A DNA stretch of 36,739 nucleotides from Lachnospiraceae bacterium (GCA_017445585.1 JAFSTX010000073.1:1-36739); one strand, 5' to 3'; shown: positions 8,843 to 18,175, counted from the first letter of the stretch. Notes: generated from the letters alone by a model not told the origin. Numbers and translations are program-made.

Positions 8843-9760
8843 TCAGCCCTTAAGAGCTCCCATCATAACTCCCTTGTTAAAGAACTTCTGAACAAACGGG
8901 AACAAACAGAGCATGGGTACAGTAGATACGACTATCAGGCCGTATTTGAGTACATCGCCCATCTGCGCCGCCTGGCTGGCCAGCTCCGCGTCCGACACCA
9001 TGGTCAGGTCCATCTGGCTGGCCTCGAGTATCCGCCGCAGCACCAGCTGCAGGGGATGCAGCTCCGTGGGGCGCAGATAGATCATGGGCCCGAAATAGTT
9101 GTTCCACTCACCCACGATATGGTACAGGGTGATGACCGAAAGCACCGGCTTTGACAGAGGCAGCGCTATCTTTGTCAGATACTGCACATCGGAAACACCG
9201 TCTATCCTGGCAGATTCCAGCATTTCGCCCGGAATGGCAGTCTGGAAATAGGTGCGCATGATGATCACATAGGTGATATTCATACTGCCCATGATCAGGT
9301 AGCCCCAGCGCGAGTTATTGAGTCCCAGGCTCGATATAAGGATGTAGCTGGGGATCAGGCCTCCGGAAAACCACATGGAAAACACACAGATCATGGTAAA
9401 GAACTTCCTGGCCTGGAATGTTTTCCTTGAAAGTACGTAAGCCACCAGGGTGACCTGCGTCATCAGCACTATCGTTCTGCCTATCGTATAGAACAGCGTA
9501 TTTGCGTAGCCAGTCCACACTGCCTTGTAGTTAAAGACCATCTCATAACCCTTGAGTGAAAAATCCACCGGCCACAGAAGCACCTTTCCATCCGACACAG
9601 CCGTTCCCGAGGAGAATGAAGACGAAACGATATATATCAGAGGATAAAGGATAGATAGCACATAAAGCGTAACGATCGTCGAAACGGTAATATAGAATAC
9701 TCTGTCGGAGGTGCTTGTCATCAGTCCGCCTTTGCGCTTTTTGGTTTTAAACTTGCTCAT
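8843..9760 (-). CDS. Carbohydrate ABC transporter permease, LplC type
   Basis: A MalG/LplC-like inner-membrane permease of about 305 residues with six predicted hydrophobic segments. The MalG-type EAA loop is visible as 'MLESARIDGVSDVQYLTKIA' followed by LPLSKPVL, where the ATPase docks. The protein ends 'FNKGVMMGALKG', typical of this subfamily. I chose ATG 9758-9760 because AAGGAGG sits 6 nt upstream and lies just after the stop of the preceding permease; an upstream in-frame start at 9784 would overlap that gene and has no comparable site. With the LplB-like permease and the lipoprotein it forms an oligosaccharide importer. No ATPase subunit is encoded nearby, as is usual for these systems, which share an MsmX/UgpC-like ATPase. 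Confidence 0.92.
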   Translation of the reverse strand: MSKFKTKKRKGGLMTSTSDRVFYITVSTIVTLYVLSILYPLIYIVSSSFSSGTAVSDGKVLLWPVDFSLKGYEMVFNYKAVWTGYANTLFYTIGRTIVLMTQVTLVAYVLSRKTFQARKFFTMICVFSMWFSGGLIPSYILISSLGLNNSRWGYLIMGSMNITYVIIMRTYFQTAIPGEMLESARIDGVSDVQYLTKIALPLSKPVLSVITLYHIVGEWNNYFGPMIYLRPTELHPLQLVLRRILEASQMDLTMVSDAELASQAAQMGDVLKYGLIVVSTVPMLCLFPFVQKFFNKGVMMGALKG

Positions 9761-9776
9761 GCTGCGCCTCCTTACC

Positions 9777-10751
9777 TTAGACAACCGAGATCTCGCCCTC
9801 GGTCACCTTTTTGCTGGTATAGTTGGCAATCAGCATAAGCGTTATATTGATAGCCGTGTTAAAAAGACTGACCGCGGTACCGTAGGAGAACCGTCTGAAA
9901 TCGCTCAGACCGCGTTTGTAAACATAGGTGGAGATCAGTTCTGATGTGGACAGGTTAAGAGGGCTCTGCAGCAGGTAGGCCTTTTCAAAGCCTACGCTGA
10001 TAAGGCCGCCCATACGCAGGATCAGCATGATCGCTATGGTGGGCATGATGGCCGGGAGGTCCACATGGAGTATGCGTTTGAAGCGCGACGCACCGTCGAG
10101 GCAGGCCGCTTCGTGCAGTTCGTTAGAGACTGCCGAAAGCGCGGAAGTATAAAGGATGGTCTGCCAGCCTACTCCCTGCCAGACGCCCGACCATATGTAG
10201 ATATGGCGGAAGGACGTGGCAAGCCCGCGGAAATCCGTAGGGTATCCCTCTCCTCCGAACAAGCGGAACAGGTTTCCGTAAAGACCGGTCGTCGGTGAGA
10301 ATATCAGGTTTATGATGCCCACAAAAACCGTGATTGAAATAAAATGAGGCATGTAGGCTATCGTCTGAGCGGCCTTCCTGTATTTCCTGCTGCGCATGGA
10401 ATTGAACATGAGCGCAAGAATGATAGGGAGTGGGAATGTGACCAGGGAATACAGTGAAATAACAAGCGTATTCAGGAATATTCGCTTGAAGTTCGGGTCC
10501 GTAAGGAACTCCTTGAACCATTTCAGTCCCACCCATTCACTGCCGGTGATACCGTCCGCGATTCGATAATCGCGGAATGCTATCTGAACGCCGTACATAG
10601 GTCCATAGTGGAACAGGATGAACGGGGCGATTCCAATGATGATCAGAAGGTAAAGCTGGCGGTCGCGCAAAAAGTGCCTTTTAAACATCGCAAACTTTGT
10701 TTTTGAGCCGGGACCGTTTTCCAAATTTTTGGTTTTTGACTCTGAGGCCAT
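9777..10751 (-). CDS. Carbohydrate ABC transporter permease, LplB type
   Basis: A 324-residue integral membrane permease of the LplB/YtePtype branch. After a basic cytoplasmic N-terminus comes GIAPFILFHYGPMYGVQIAF, the characteristic first membrane segment. The EAA loop reads 'NELHEAACLDGASRFKRILH' followed by VDLPAIMPT. Its partner is the LplC-like permease 16 bp downstream, and the substrate-binding lipoprotein gene precedes it. The start codon follows AAAGGATGATGTTCA, a moderate ribosome binding site. Family members import oligosaccharides or glycosides such as rhamnogalacturonan fragments; the actual substrate here is not deducible from the permease. Confidence 0.92.
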   Translation of the reverse strand: MASESKTKNLENGPGSKTKFAMFKRHFLRDRQLYLLIIIGIAPFILFHYGPMYGVQIAFRDYRIADGITGSEWVGLKWFKEFLTDPNFKRIFLNTLVISLYSLVTFPLPIILALMFNSMRSRKYRKAAQTIAYMPHFISITVFVGIINLIFSPTTGLYGNLFRLFGGEGYPTDFRGLATSFRHIYIWSGVWQGVGWQTILYTSALSAVSNELHEAACLDGASRFKRILHVDLPAIMPTIAIMLILRMGGLISVGFEKAYLLQSPLNLSTSELISTYVYKRGLSDFRRFSYGTAVSLFNTAINITLMLIANYTSKKVTEGEISVV

Positions 10752-10791
10752 TGAACATCATCCTTTCGATTGTTTTTGCCGTATCATCGAT

Positions 10792-10813
10792 TGACTGTCA
10801 GCAGTCAGACTGC
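10792..10813 (-). promoter_or_regulatory. Intercistronic hairpin between binding protein and permease genes
   Basis: Two mutually exclusive inverted repeats lie in the 82-bp gap: TGACTG-TCAG-CAGTCA (10792-10807) and GCAGT-CAG-ACTGC (10801-10813). No T run follows on the minus strand, so it is not a standard terminator. A stem-loop after a binding-protein gene commonly stabilises upstream mRNA so that binding protein exceeds permease; that role here is inference. Confidence 0.45.
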
Positions 10814-10833
10814 CGTGCGGGTGTGCAGACCGT

Positions 10834-12462
10834 TTATCTCCTGTCATACGCGGCCTGGTAGATGGCGATCAGGTCATTCATTCCGCAGGCCTCCATATCC
10901 GCCACATACCTGCCCCAGTCGGAATCATTTTCGGGATCGAGCTGGCCTGAAAGGAACAGTCCGAAATACTGAGACGAGGTGGTGCTCATCTTGCCGGAGA
11001 TGTTCTCGCGCTCTGCTCTCTCGCCAAGGTCGAGTTTAAGGTTAACTATGGTCTCTTCCGGAGTTGGCCAGGTCTTTGTAAGCTCGGTCTGCGCATGCAG
11101 CATGCGGGCATATTCTTTTCCGATACCGGAGGTTGACGCGATAGTAAGGTAATTCAGATCTGTGTAAACACTGGGGAGAAGTGAACCCCAGGTGACGTTG
11201 TTTGAGTTGAACAGGTCGGAATCAATGATATTTATGTGGCTCATGCCGCCGAAGATGTTGGGCTCCTCCACCTCACTCCAGACCCAGTTGGTGCCTTCTT
11301 CGCCGTGGCGGCGGCGTGTGACCGCACCGTCCTCATAGCACAGGTCAAGGAAACGCATTGCCAGTTCGGTATCTTCGCAGTCCCTGGTGATGTGTCCGGT
11401 GATCAGAAGATCGCGGGGACGGTTGACTACGAATCCGCCCTTTCCTGTGGCATCGGCCAGAGGCTCAAGCACGTCATACTGGTCGAGGACCTCGCATGAG
11501 TGATTTGTATCGGTCTGCGGATTGCCGCACCAGATGCCTACCTTTGCCGTAGTGCCGTCGCCGGAGATGGTGCTCTTCGCGTCGGCCGCCGGAATATCGA
11601 ACTTGATCAGTTTCTCGTCGTAGAGTTTGCACAGGTAAGCAAGCGCCTGACGGTACTCATCGCTGACCTGGGGAGCCCAGACCTTACCGTCGGTGATGTT
11701 GTAGGGATAGCTGGCGTCTGTATATACAAAGGCGTTGATCACATAGTAATAGATTGCCGGCGAAAGCATGGGCAGCTCGTCTGCCCTGCCGTTGTTGTTT
11801 GGATCTTCGTCACGGAAGGCAACCAGTACATCGTAAAGATCGTCGATCGTCTTCGGAGCCTCCATGCCCAGGTTGTTCAGCCACTGCCTGTTAATATACA
11901 TCTGATTCTGCATATAATCGGAAATCGTAACGGCGCTGTAGGTGGGAAGACCGTAGATCACTCCGTCATCGGGCTTAGTGATAAAGTCCATGACGCGGTC
12001 GTATTCATCCTGGGGAAGGGCGTCCATATGCGCCTTGAACTCGGTCCCGTACTGTTCGATCAGGTCGTTGAGCGGGAGGAAAAAGCCGTCGCGGCCGTAC
12101 TCGTACATAAGGGAACCGCTCATATTGGAGAAGCCCACCAGGACGTCAGGCAGCTCGTCGCCCGCCGCGCAGGCAAGAGCCAGCTGATTCATGGCCTCGC
12201 TGGCATTCGAGAAGAGTACGAACTCTATCTTTGCGCCGAGCTTGTCCTGAATATATCTGGTGAAACTGTTGTTGTAATAGTCCGTAACTACCGCAGACTG
12301 CGGAATACCTACTGTAAGTACCTTTTCTTCGTCTGCCCCGGCGCTGCCTGAAGATGCAGAACTGCTCTGATCTGTACTGCTGCCGCAGCCTGCCAGCACG
12401 CCAAGCATCATAACTGCCGCAATGAGCAGTGACATGATCTGTTTAGTCTTAGCTTTTTTCAT
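10834..12462 (-). CDS. Extracellular solute-binding lipoprotein, LplA type
   Basis: A 542-residue cluster-1 type sugar-binding lipoprotein. The N-terminus is basic (MKKAKTK), then hydrophobic, with lipobox LAGC giving lipidated Cys26, followed by a Ser/Gly linker (GSSTDQSSSASSGSAG). The body has LplA-family features (EDPNNNGRADELP, a calcium-loop-like stretch; YGLPTYSAVT; MYINRQWLNNLG). I chose ATG 12460-12462 with GAGAGGAG about 10 nt upstream; a frame extension to 12501 adds a non-signal sequence and no better site. It captures the imported sugar at the outer membrane face for the two permeases that follow. Size is typical of oligosaccharide binders. Confidence 0.92.
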   Translation of the reverse strand: MKKAKTKQIMSLLIAAVMMLGVLAGCGSSTDQSSSASSGSAGADEEKVLTVGIPQSAVVTDYYNNSFTRYIQDKLGAKIEFVLFSNASEAMNQLALACAAGDELPDVLVGFSNMSGSLMYEYGRDGFFLPLNDLIEQYGTEFKAHMDALPQDEYDRVMDFITKPDDGVIYGLPTYSAVTISDYMQNQMYINRQWLNNLGMEAPKTIDDLYDVLVAFRDEDPNNNGRADELPMLSPAIYYYVINAFVYTDASYPYNITDGKVWAPQVSDEYRQALAYLCKLYDEKLIKFDIPAADAKSTISGDGTTAKVGIWCGNPQTDTNHSCEVLDQYDVLEPLADATGKGGFVVNRPRDLLITGHITRDCEDTELAMRFLDLCYEDGAVTRRRHGEEGTNWVWSEVEEPNIFGGMSHINIIDSDLFNSNNVTWGSLLPSVYTDLNYLTIASTSGIGKEYARMLHAQTELTKTWPTPEETIVNLKLDLGERAERENISGKMSTTSSQYFGLFLSGQLDPENDSDWGRYVADMEACGMNDLIAIYQAAYDRR

Positions 12463-12516
12463 TTGTTTGTTCTCCTCTCTGATCCGGATATCGGCAAGCA
12501 ATACTCAATTGCTGAT

Positions 12517-13575
12517 TCATCCGTATATATTCTCTCTTGCCCGGTTGATCATATCGTTTGCATTGTTATAAAAAACATTTTCGATGTCTTCTGCCGAAAG
12601 TCTCAGCTTCTGTGACACGCGTTTGAAGGCGAGCAGCTCTTCATACATGAAGAAAGTAAGCTTTTCCTCCTCGGAGCGAGGAACCTCCCGCATATGCGGA
12701 TCGCCCGATATATCACCGTAAAGTCCCGGCGGAACAAGATTGATGTATACATTGTTCTCAACTACACGTCTTGCGCGCATGCGCAGGATCGGAAGATCAC
12801 TGCCGAACATGACACGGCGGGGTCCGACTGACCTCAGGAGAGCTTCCATTGCCTCCTCGCAGGAGTTCGCGGAAAAGTCAAACATAAGATCCTGACACCG
12901 CGAAAGGATTTCAAATGCATCTCCTATATCGTTCCTGCAGTATGCCCGTCCGATATGCGCGATGATCAGGCCCACCCGCGGAAACTCTTTTTTCAACTCC
13001 ACTATCTGATGCAGGTTGACCGGATCTTTCAGACGGCCGCTGCGCGGTATATGCAGCATCGCAATGCCCCCGATCCGGTCCAGCATGGCAAGCTGGTTCT
13101 TCGGAAAGAAGTCAAAGATTCTGATCTCTGCTTCCGGAATATACTCCGGAGCGAGATTCTGAAACGACTTCAGACCGAGAAAGCCTCCCCTGCGGATCTT
13201 TCTCTCCAGATCTTCCGGATCCTCGTCCGGAGACGAGTAATACAGCGCTGGCCAGCCGCTTTGCCTTGAGCATCCCTCCACATAGGCATTTATCGCGTCC
13301 ATAGAGTTCTTCTTGCTGCTCCCAAAGAACATGGCGGTAACTTCCTTGTCGGGAAACATGAGTCTGTACGTCTCCTTAAGATCCTCCAGGCTGTTGTCGG
13401 CCGCTACCATCGCGGGCCATGACGCCGCGCGGAATTCTCCTTTACGGCGTACAAGGCTCTCCAGCCACACGTGAGTGTGGATATCCAGGATCCTGTGCGG
13501 AAGAAAACCCTGCAGCTCGTCCCTGTATATCTGACGGTCGTGTTCCGTCACCTCAAATAATGGTTTTTTGTCCAT
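12517..13575 (-). CDS. Amidohydrolase-2 family TIM-barrel hydrolase
   Basis: A 352-residue cytoplasmic protein of the amidohydrolase-2 (metal-dependent TIM barrel) family. The metal-binding HxH is seen in LDIHTHVW (H33, H35), further candidates are the His in LIIAHIGRAY, and the conserved Asp is in MFGSDLPI. Family members include lactonases and decarboxylases such as 2-pyrone-4,6-dicarboxylate lactonase and 4-sulfomuconolactone-type enzymes. In this operon, next to a Gfo/Idh/MocA dehydrogenase, a sugar lactonase role is attractive but is inference. It starts 18 bp after the GH20-like gene with GAGGAGG upstream. Confidence 0.8.
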   Translation of the reverse strand: MDKKPLFEVTEHDRQIYRDELQGFLPHRILDIHTHVWLESLVRRKGEFRAASWPAMVAADNSLEDLKETYRLMFPDKEVTAMFFGSSKKNSMDAINAYVEGCSRQSGWPALYYSSPDEDPEDLERKIRRGGFLGLKSFQNLAPEYIPEAEIRIFDFFPKNQLAMLDRIGGIAMLHIPRSGRLKDPVNLHQIVELKKEFPRVGLIIAHIGRAYCRNDIGDAFEILSRCQDLMFDFSANSCEEAMEALLRSVGPRRVMFGSDLPILRMRARRVVENNVYINLVPPGLYGDISGDPHMREVPRSEEEKLTFFMYEELLAFKRVSQKLRLSAEDIENVFYNNANDMINRARENIYG

Positions 13576-13593
13576 TTACGTTTCCCGTCCTCC

Positions 13594-14529
13594 TCAGCAC
13601 TCCTCAGGCCAGACTTCCTGTTTTGCTTTTTTAAAGAGGTCTATCTCTCTCAGGTGTTTATCAAGATCCTTTGCATATGTAAAATACCAGGCGCAGGTGA
13701 TAAAGCCCTTCAAATGCTCCGGAGATATTTCCTCCCTGCCCATCTGCATGTTCTGCTTTGAGTTATACCATCTGGCGAGACAGCTGCTGCCGGGGATCTG
13801 ATCGAATCCGGCTTTTTCCAGCGTCCTGTAGGTCTCTGCTTCCTTTCTCTGATAGCTTCCGTCAGGGTTTTTTCTGAGAGTTCCGTAGTACCAGTTGCTC
13901 TGGACCGCATCCTTTGACATATTCCTGCAATAGTCCTCCGGATCCGCATAACACGGGTCAGCCCAGACCCAGGGCCTGGCTCCGAGGCTTGCGCAGACGT
14001 CAAAAAACAGGTTTACATCGTGCCACCAGATACGTTTCGGACGTACTATCTTCATATTCTCGGTGCCCTGATCCCATTCCTCGTCCATTCCAAGGTGAAA
14101 ATACGCAGGATGTCCGAATAGCTCCGCCACCTCGCGGATAAGGTCCTCGCAGACTTTGTAATACTGAGGCGTAGAGACCATCCAGGAATAGACCTTTAGC
14201 CATGCGTCGTGCCCGGCTGAGAAATTGAGCTTGGGAAGCGGGGTCAGGCCGAGGCCGCGTATGCGGTCAAGCTCTGCACTCAGTTTTTCCTTGGACCAGG
14301 CTCCCGGGATGGAAATCTCGGGATGGCTCTCATACTCGATCGCATCTCCGATATCGATCAGCACCGTATTAAAGCCTCCGCCGGGAAGGGCGTCAATGAT
14401 CCGTTTCCAGGTTTCGTCATCGGTGGTAAGATGGTCCTGCCACATTCCATTGTCAGAATTGGCCCCGGGCTCTCCCCACATATTCGTGCTGAGCTGTATC
14501 AGGTAAGCCCACATCAGGTCTTTGCTCAT
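13594..14529 (-). CDS. GH20-like TIM-barrel glycoside hydrolase (putative)
   Basis: A 311-residue protein without signal peptide, therefore probably cytoplasmic. Near the middle it has FHLGMDEEW (H145, D149, E150), which resembles the H-x-G-x-D-E signature of family 20 glycosidases, where Asp-Glu performs substrate-assisted catalysis. Trp and Asp residues typical of sugar clefts follow (WWHDV, PWVWADP, SNWYYGT). It is shorter than usual GH20 enzymes and lacks their N-terminal domain, so activity is uncertain; a distantly related TIM-barrel hydrolase is the alternative. It sits 10 bp after the xylose-isomerase-like gene. Intracellular location suggests it acts on imported oligosaccharide or glycoside. 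Confidence 0.6.
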   Translation of the reverse strand: MSKDLMWAYLIQLSTNMWGEPGANSDNGMWQDHLTTDDETWKRIIDALPGGGFNTVLIDIGDAIEYESHPEISIPGAWSKEKLSAELDRIRGLGLTPLPKLNFSAGHDAWLKVYSWMVSTPQYYKVCEDLIREVAELFGHPAYFHLGMDEEWDQGTENMKIVRPKRIWWHDVNLFFDVCASLGARPWVWADPCYADPEDYCRNMSKDAVQSNWYYGTLRKNPDGSYQRKEAETYRTLEKAGFDQIPGSSCLARWYNSKQNMQMGREEISPEHLKGFITCAWYFTYAKDLDKHLREIDLFKKAKQEVWPEEC

Positions 14530-14539
14530 ATCTTTTCTC

Positions 14540-15442
14540 CTATTCCTCGAATACGCCGTACGAACAGAGGATATGCTTTCCTATCGCATAGAGCAGTTTT
14601 TCCGCCTCGAGCTGAAGCTCAAAGGTAGGGTGGCGGAGCCGCCGGTCCGCCTCATACCTGCGGCGCGGGGCCTGACCGTTCTTATAGTCCAGAATCCGGA
14701 CCGCTTCAAAAGTGAAGTATCCGCTGTAGCCGATCTCAAGCAGGCCATGCATCACTCCGTCAAAGCTGACCGTTCCAGAAAGCGGGAGCGCGTGCTCATC
14801 CGCCCGTCCGCCGTTATCATGTATATGCAGCCCGCGCAGCTCGCTGCCGAGAGCAATAATGCTCTCGTACTGGGGACCGTCGAGGTTGCCGTGGCCGGTG
14901 TCCCAGACCGCATGGAGCAATGGATGATCCGCAAAATGAAGAAAATCTGCGAGCTCCTCACCCGTGGACAGACACCAGCAGCCCTCCGGCGCGTGCGCAC
15001 GCGGTGAATTCTCTACAAGTACGTTTACGCCTGTGCTCTCCATGGCGGGGAACAGACGGCTGTAAAACTCCAGGTTTTTCTTGTAAAACTCTTCCTTTGA
15101 CAGGCCTCTGCATGATCCGAAATGAACTACGGTCTGAGGGATGCCCATCATAGCCGCGATCTCTATTGACCTGGCCGTGATCTCCACGAGCTCATCCTGA
15201 CGGACCGGGTCGAGCGGGTCAATGTTGTCCGGAGAATGCATCTGGATGAACTTCATACCAAGGCTTTCGGCGTATTCCATAAGCCTTTTTGTCCGATCTC
15301 TCCAGCCATCGTCGTAAAGGAACTCGCGGTTGGCGACGCCGAAATCCACATATCTGAAGCCCGCGTCATGGATCCCCTTAAGGCACTCCTCCCATGAGGA
15401 GGCATACATGGCAAAGTCACCTGTCGTAGTCGCAAGCTTCAT
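14540..15442 (-). CDS. Sugar phosphate isomerase/epimerase (xylose-isomerase-like TIM barrel)
   Basis: A 300-residue AP_endonuc_2/xylose-isomerase-like TIM barrel. Metal and acid-base positions are visible along the strands: FIQMHS, VVHFGSC, VENSPR (Glu), VWDTGHGN (Asp and His), LHIHDNG (His) and FEAVR (Glu). Relatives epimerise keto sugars, dehydrate inosose or form part of deglycosidases that act on 3-keto-glycosides. Its ATG overlaps the stop of the Gfo/Idh/MocA gene by 4 bp, and this pairing is typical of oxidation followed by isomerisation or elimination. The substrate cannot be assigned. Confidence 0.85.
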   Translation of the reverse strand: MKLATTTGDFAMYASSWEECLKGIHDAGFRYVDFGVANREFLYDDGWRDRTKRLMEYAESLGMKFIQMHSPDNIDPLDPVRQDELVEITARSIEIAAMMGIPQTVVHFGSCRGLSKEEFYKKNLEFYSRLFPAMESTGVNVLVENSPRAHAPEGCWCLSTGEELADFLHFADHPLLHAVWDTGHGNLDGPQYESIIALGSELRGLHIHDNGGRADEHALPLSGTVSFDGVMHGLLEIGYSGYFTFEAVRILDYKNGQAPRRRYEADRRLRHPTFELQLEAEKLLYAIGKHILCSYGVFEE

Positions 15443-16737
15443 CTTCCGATCCCTTCTCCCTGGGTAAAGGCCTGTTTTACATAACCGTCCTCGGCATGCT
15501 TTTCCTCTTCCCAGAGCCTCGCAACCCGCTCATAAACCTCCGCGGGGATTTCCGGCGTGCCCGATTTACACGTGGGAAGCAGCATTTCTCCTGCTTTGTC
15601 CGGATCGGTGCAGGCGGTATCAGAGCGCCATTTTTCACGCAGCCTCTTATCGCGCAGATCCGGGATCTCCGCCGGGGCGCCGCCGGCCAGAATAGAGCGG
15701 TAGGCAAACATTCCCGGCAGGAACATATCCATGGCCTCATATACATCTATAATGTCAGCTTCCGGATCACCCTTTATCTTCTCTATAAAATGCCACATGG
15801 AGTAAAAGTCCGAGCCCCCGTGGCCGAAGTTTTCACATTTGTCATCCATTCCGCGGCGGGGCGTGTAGTTTCTTATTTCACGTTTGGCATATTCGCCTTC
15901 ATAGGCATCGCTGTTTACATATATACGCCTGTGCTCGCCCTCGCCTGTATCCTTTCTGGCTGTCTCCATCCGGCCCTTGCTGCCGTACATGCTGTACCAG
16001 ATACTGTTTTTGTACAGGCCTCCGTGGACGCTGCGGACGAGAGCGCCGTTCTCCAGTTCCACCATCTCGATGCCGTAGGTGGCGCTCCGGGCACCCACTC
16101 TGAGGCGCCTCTCATTCTGTATGCTCTCGAATCCGGTCACGCGGACAGGCCGCAGGCCCGTGGCGTGAATGATCGGACCGAGGGAATGGGTACAGTAGAA
16201 GGTAGAGTACATCCTGTTGCGCCAATGATCCGGCTCGCCATAGGTAATGCTGGGCCAGATGGTCTCTCCGTTGTGGATATATTCGCCCTCGGCATATTCC
16301 AGCTCGCCGATCTCACCCTCTTTATAGAGACGCTTCATTTCCCATGTACCGCCCATATAGCAGTAGTTTTCACCGTAGGCGTAGATCATGCCGGTCTCTT
16401 CGACCGCCTCGATCAGCTCCACGGCTTCCTTCATGGTCTGTACGGGAACGACCTCCGAAAAAACATGTTTTCCCGCCTTCATGGCTGCTATAGCAAAGGG
16501 CGCGTGCTCGTGAGCGTAGTTTGCCAGCACAACCGCGTCCATATCGTGCTTTATAAAATCATCGAAGCTCTCATAATAAGTGATTGGAAGGTTGCCGTGA
16601 AGGGATCTCTGCACCTCCAGCGCCTCGATGTTTTTGTCGCAGATCGCCACGACCTCGGCATTGTCCGCAATGGCGCAGTAGTTTATCATGCTGCTCCCGC
16701 GATAGGCTCCCATCACTCCGACCCGGATCTTTGACAT
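15439..16737 (-). CDS. Gfo/Idh/MocA-family oxidoreductase
   Basis: About 432 residues with an N-terminal Rossmann domain (RVGVMGAYRGSSMI, then VVAICDKN) and a C-terminal alpha/beta substrate domain. The usual E-K-P motif is replaced by SEVVPVQTM, so the conserved Lys is missing, followed by GENYCYMGG; this variant is seen in a divergent branch of the family. The enzyme probably oxidises or reduces a sugar hydroxyl with NAD(P). ATG 16735-16737 is used here; a TTG at 16741-16743 overlapping the kinase stop is an equally spaced alternative with GGAGG. It is sandwiched with overlaps between the kinase and the TIM-barrel gene, showing tight coupling. Confidence 0.88.
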   Translation of the reverse strand: MSKIRVGVMGAYRGSSMINYCAIADNAEVVAICDKNIEALEVQRSLHGNLPITYYESFDDFIKHDMDAVVLANYAHEHAPFAIAAMKAGKHVFSEVVPVQTMKEAVELIEAVEETGMIYAYGENYCYMGGTWEMKRLYKEGEIGELEYAEGEYIHNGETIWPSITYGEPDHWRNRMYSTFYCTHSLGPIIHATGLRPVRVTGFESIQNERRLRVGARSATYGIEMVELENGALVRSVHGGLYKNSIWYSMYGSKGRMETARKDTGEGEHRRIYVNSDAYEGEYAKREIRNYTPRRGMDDKCENFGHGGSDFYSMWHFIEKIKGDPEADIIDVYEAMDMFLPGMFAYRSILAGGAPAEIPDLRDKRLREKWRSDTACTDPDKAGEMLLPTCKSGTPEIPAEVYERVARLWEEEKHAEDGYVKQAFTQGEGIGR

Positions 16738-16739
16738 AT

Positions 16740-18101
16740 TCAATCATCTCCCTCCGCCGCGGCTGCTTTTTGCGCGGCATCCATTTCATCCCTGTATACT
16801 CCGGAAGCGATCCCTGCTATCACCGCGGCTCCCGCAGCTCCTGTAAACGCTCCGGAAGCGGCCGTCACTTTGACGCCGCAGATCTGCTCTATCAGTTCGA
16901 TCCAGAAAGGGTCTCCCGACGGGCCGCCCGCCATAACTGCCTTATCCGCCCTGAGTCCATAAAGCGCCAGAGCGTCAAGCCTGTCCTTAAGGAGATGTAC
17001 TGCGCCCTCCATGATGGCGCGGGCTATATCGTACACATGTGATGCGATCAAAACTCTCTTTCCGGGATCAGCGTTAAGATCAAGACGCAGACCCCTGGCT
17101 CCCGGACGGCTGCGCCGGGCAAGCTCCGTAAGCATGGTAAAGTCCGAGCCGGTTCCATCGATATAGGCCTTCATATACTTCCTGATTTTTACGGACAGAG
17201 ATGAGAGAGAACTCATCACTCCGCAGCATCCGCCACTGCCTGAAAGGAAGGGATCTACAAGTGCCCCGGCAGCAAACCCTTTTTCCGCATCTGCCGCGGG
17301 CAGAAAAACCACCCAGGAGGTGCCGCAGGATAAAAGCATCTGTCCCTCCTTCAGGATCCCTGCTCCCCTGGCTGCCGCGGGATGGTCGAAGCTGCCGAGT
17401 ATCACGGGTGTACCTGCTTTCAGATGACAGCGTCCGGCGATTTCCGGGAGTACTCCTCCCAGCACAGCGCCGCATGGCATTATCGGCGGGAGCTGACTCT
17501 CTCTAAGGCCAAGCCTCTCAAGTATCTCACCGATATACGTCCCCGTATTCCGGTCGATCATATAGTACGTGACGCCTGCCGATGGGCTGATGCCCCATTT
17601 CCCTGTGAGCTTAAAGTACAGATATTCCGTGCTCATGGCCGCCATGCTGCACATGCCGATGAGTCCGGGTTCGTGTTTTTTAATATAACTGAGCTGTGAA
17701 AGCGGCATCGCGCGGTATCCGAACGGCCAGCCTATCTGCCTGTAAAAGCTGTCGTGGTCCAGATCTTCGAAAAGCTCCCGGGCCTCTTCGTTTACACGCC
17801 GGTCCTGCCAGCTGATTATATTTGTCATGGGGCGTCCGTCGCTGCCGAGCATGACGAGATTCCCGCTTGCCGACGCGGCGCACAGTCCGAGGATCTCTTC
17901 TCCATCCGCAGCCTGAGCCAGCTCACCTATCGTATCCAGACAGACCTTAAGGTAGTGCTCCGGTTCCATCTCTACCCGCCCTTCGAGCGGTGAGACATAG
18001 GAAAAAGAGCCGAAAGCCCTGTGCTTTATCTCTCCCTTTTCATCTGTAAGCACCCCCTTTACGGAGGATGTGCCTATATCAAGCCCTATAAGGTATTTCA
18101 A
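16740..18101 (-). CDS. FGGY-family carbohydrate kinase
   Basis: A 453-residue sugar kinase of the FGGY family. The N-terminal phosphate-binding motif is YLIGLDIGTSSVKGVLTD, followed by ISWQDRR. The catalytic Asp is expected in GSFDHPAAARGAG, then LLSCGTSWVV, and the C-terminal adenosine motif is AVMAGGPSGDPFWIEL with GAFTGAAGAAVIAG. It phosphorylates a ketose, pentulose or polyol; xylulokinase, apulose kinase and tetritol kinases are all in the family, so the substrate is open. It is slightly shorter than typical XylB (about 490). A 74-bp gap separates it from the isomerase-like gene; its stop overlaps the next gene. Confidence 0.88.
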   Translation of the reverse strand: MKYLIGLDIGTSSVKGVLTDEKGEIKHRAFGSFSYVSPLEGRVEMEPEHYLKVCLDTIGELAQAADGEEILGLCAASASGNLVMLGSDGRPMTNIISWQDRRVNEEARELFEDLDHDSFYRQIGWPFGYRAMPLSQLSYIKKHEPGLIGMCSMAAMSTEYLYFKLTGKWGISPSAGVTYYMIDRNTGTYIGEILERLGLRESQLPPIMPCGAVLGGVLPEIAGRCHLKAGTPVILGSFDHPAAARGAGILKEGQMLLSCGTSWVVFLPAADAEKGFAAGALVDPFLSGSGGCCGVMSSLSSLSVKIRKYMKAYIDGTGSDFTMLTELARRSRPGARGLRLDLNADPGKRVLIASHVYDIARAIMEGAVHLLKDRLDALALYGLRADKAVMAGGPSGDPFWIELIEQICGVKVTAASGAFTGAAGAAVIAGIASGVYRDEMDAAQKAAAAEGDD

Positions 18102-18175
18102 ATCTGAACTCCTTTGTGATCTTTCTGCATTTGGCAGGCCCTTTTGCCATCCGGCATGACATCCCTCTGTCTGCT

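Noticed and set aside
9761-9784. Upstream start for the LplC-type permease
   Set aside because: It would overlap the previous gene and bypass the strong GGAGG placed correctly for ATG 9758-9760.
15496-16734. A 412-codon plus-strand open frame
   Set aside because: Mirror of the Gfo/Idh/MocA gene with no start signal or domain.
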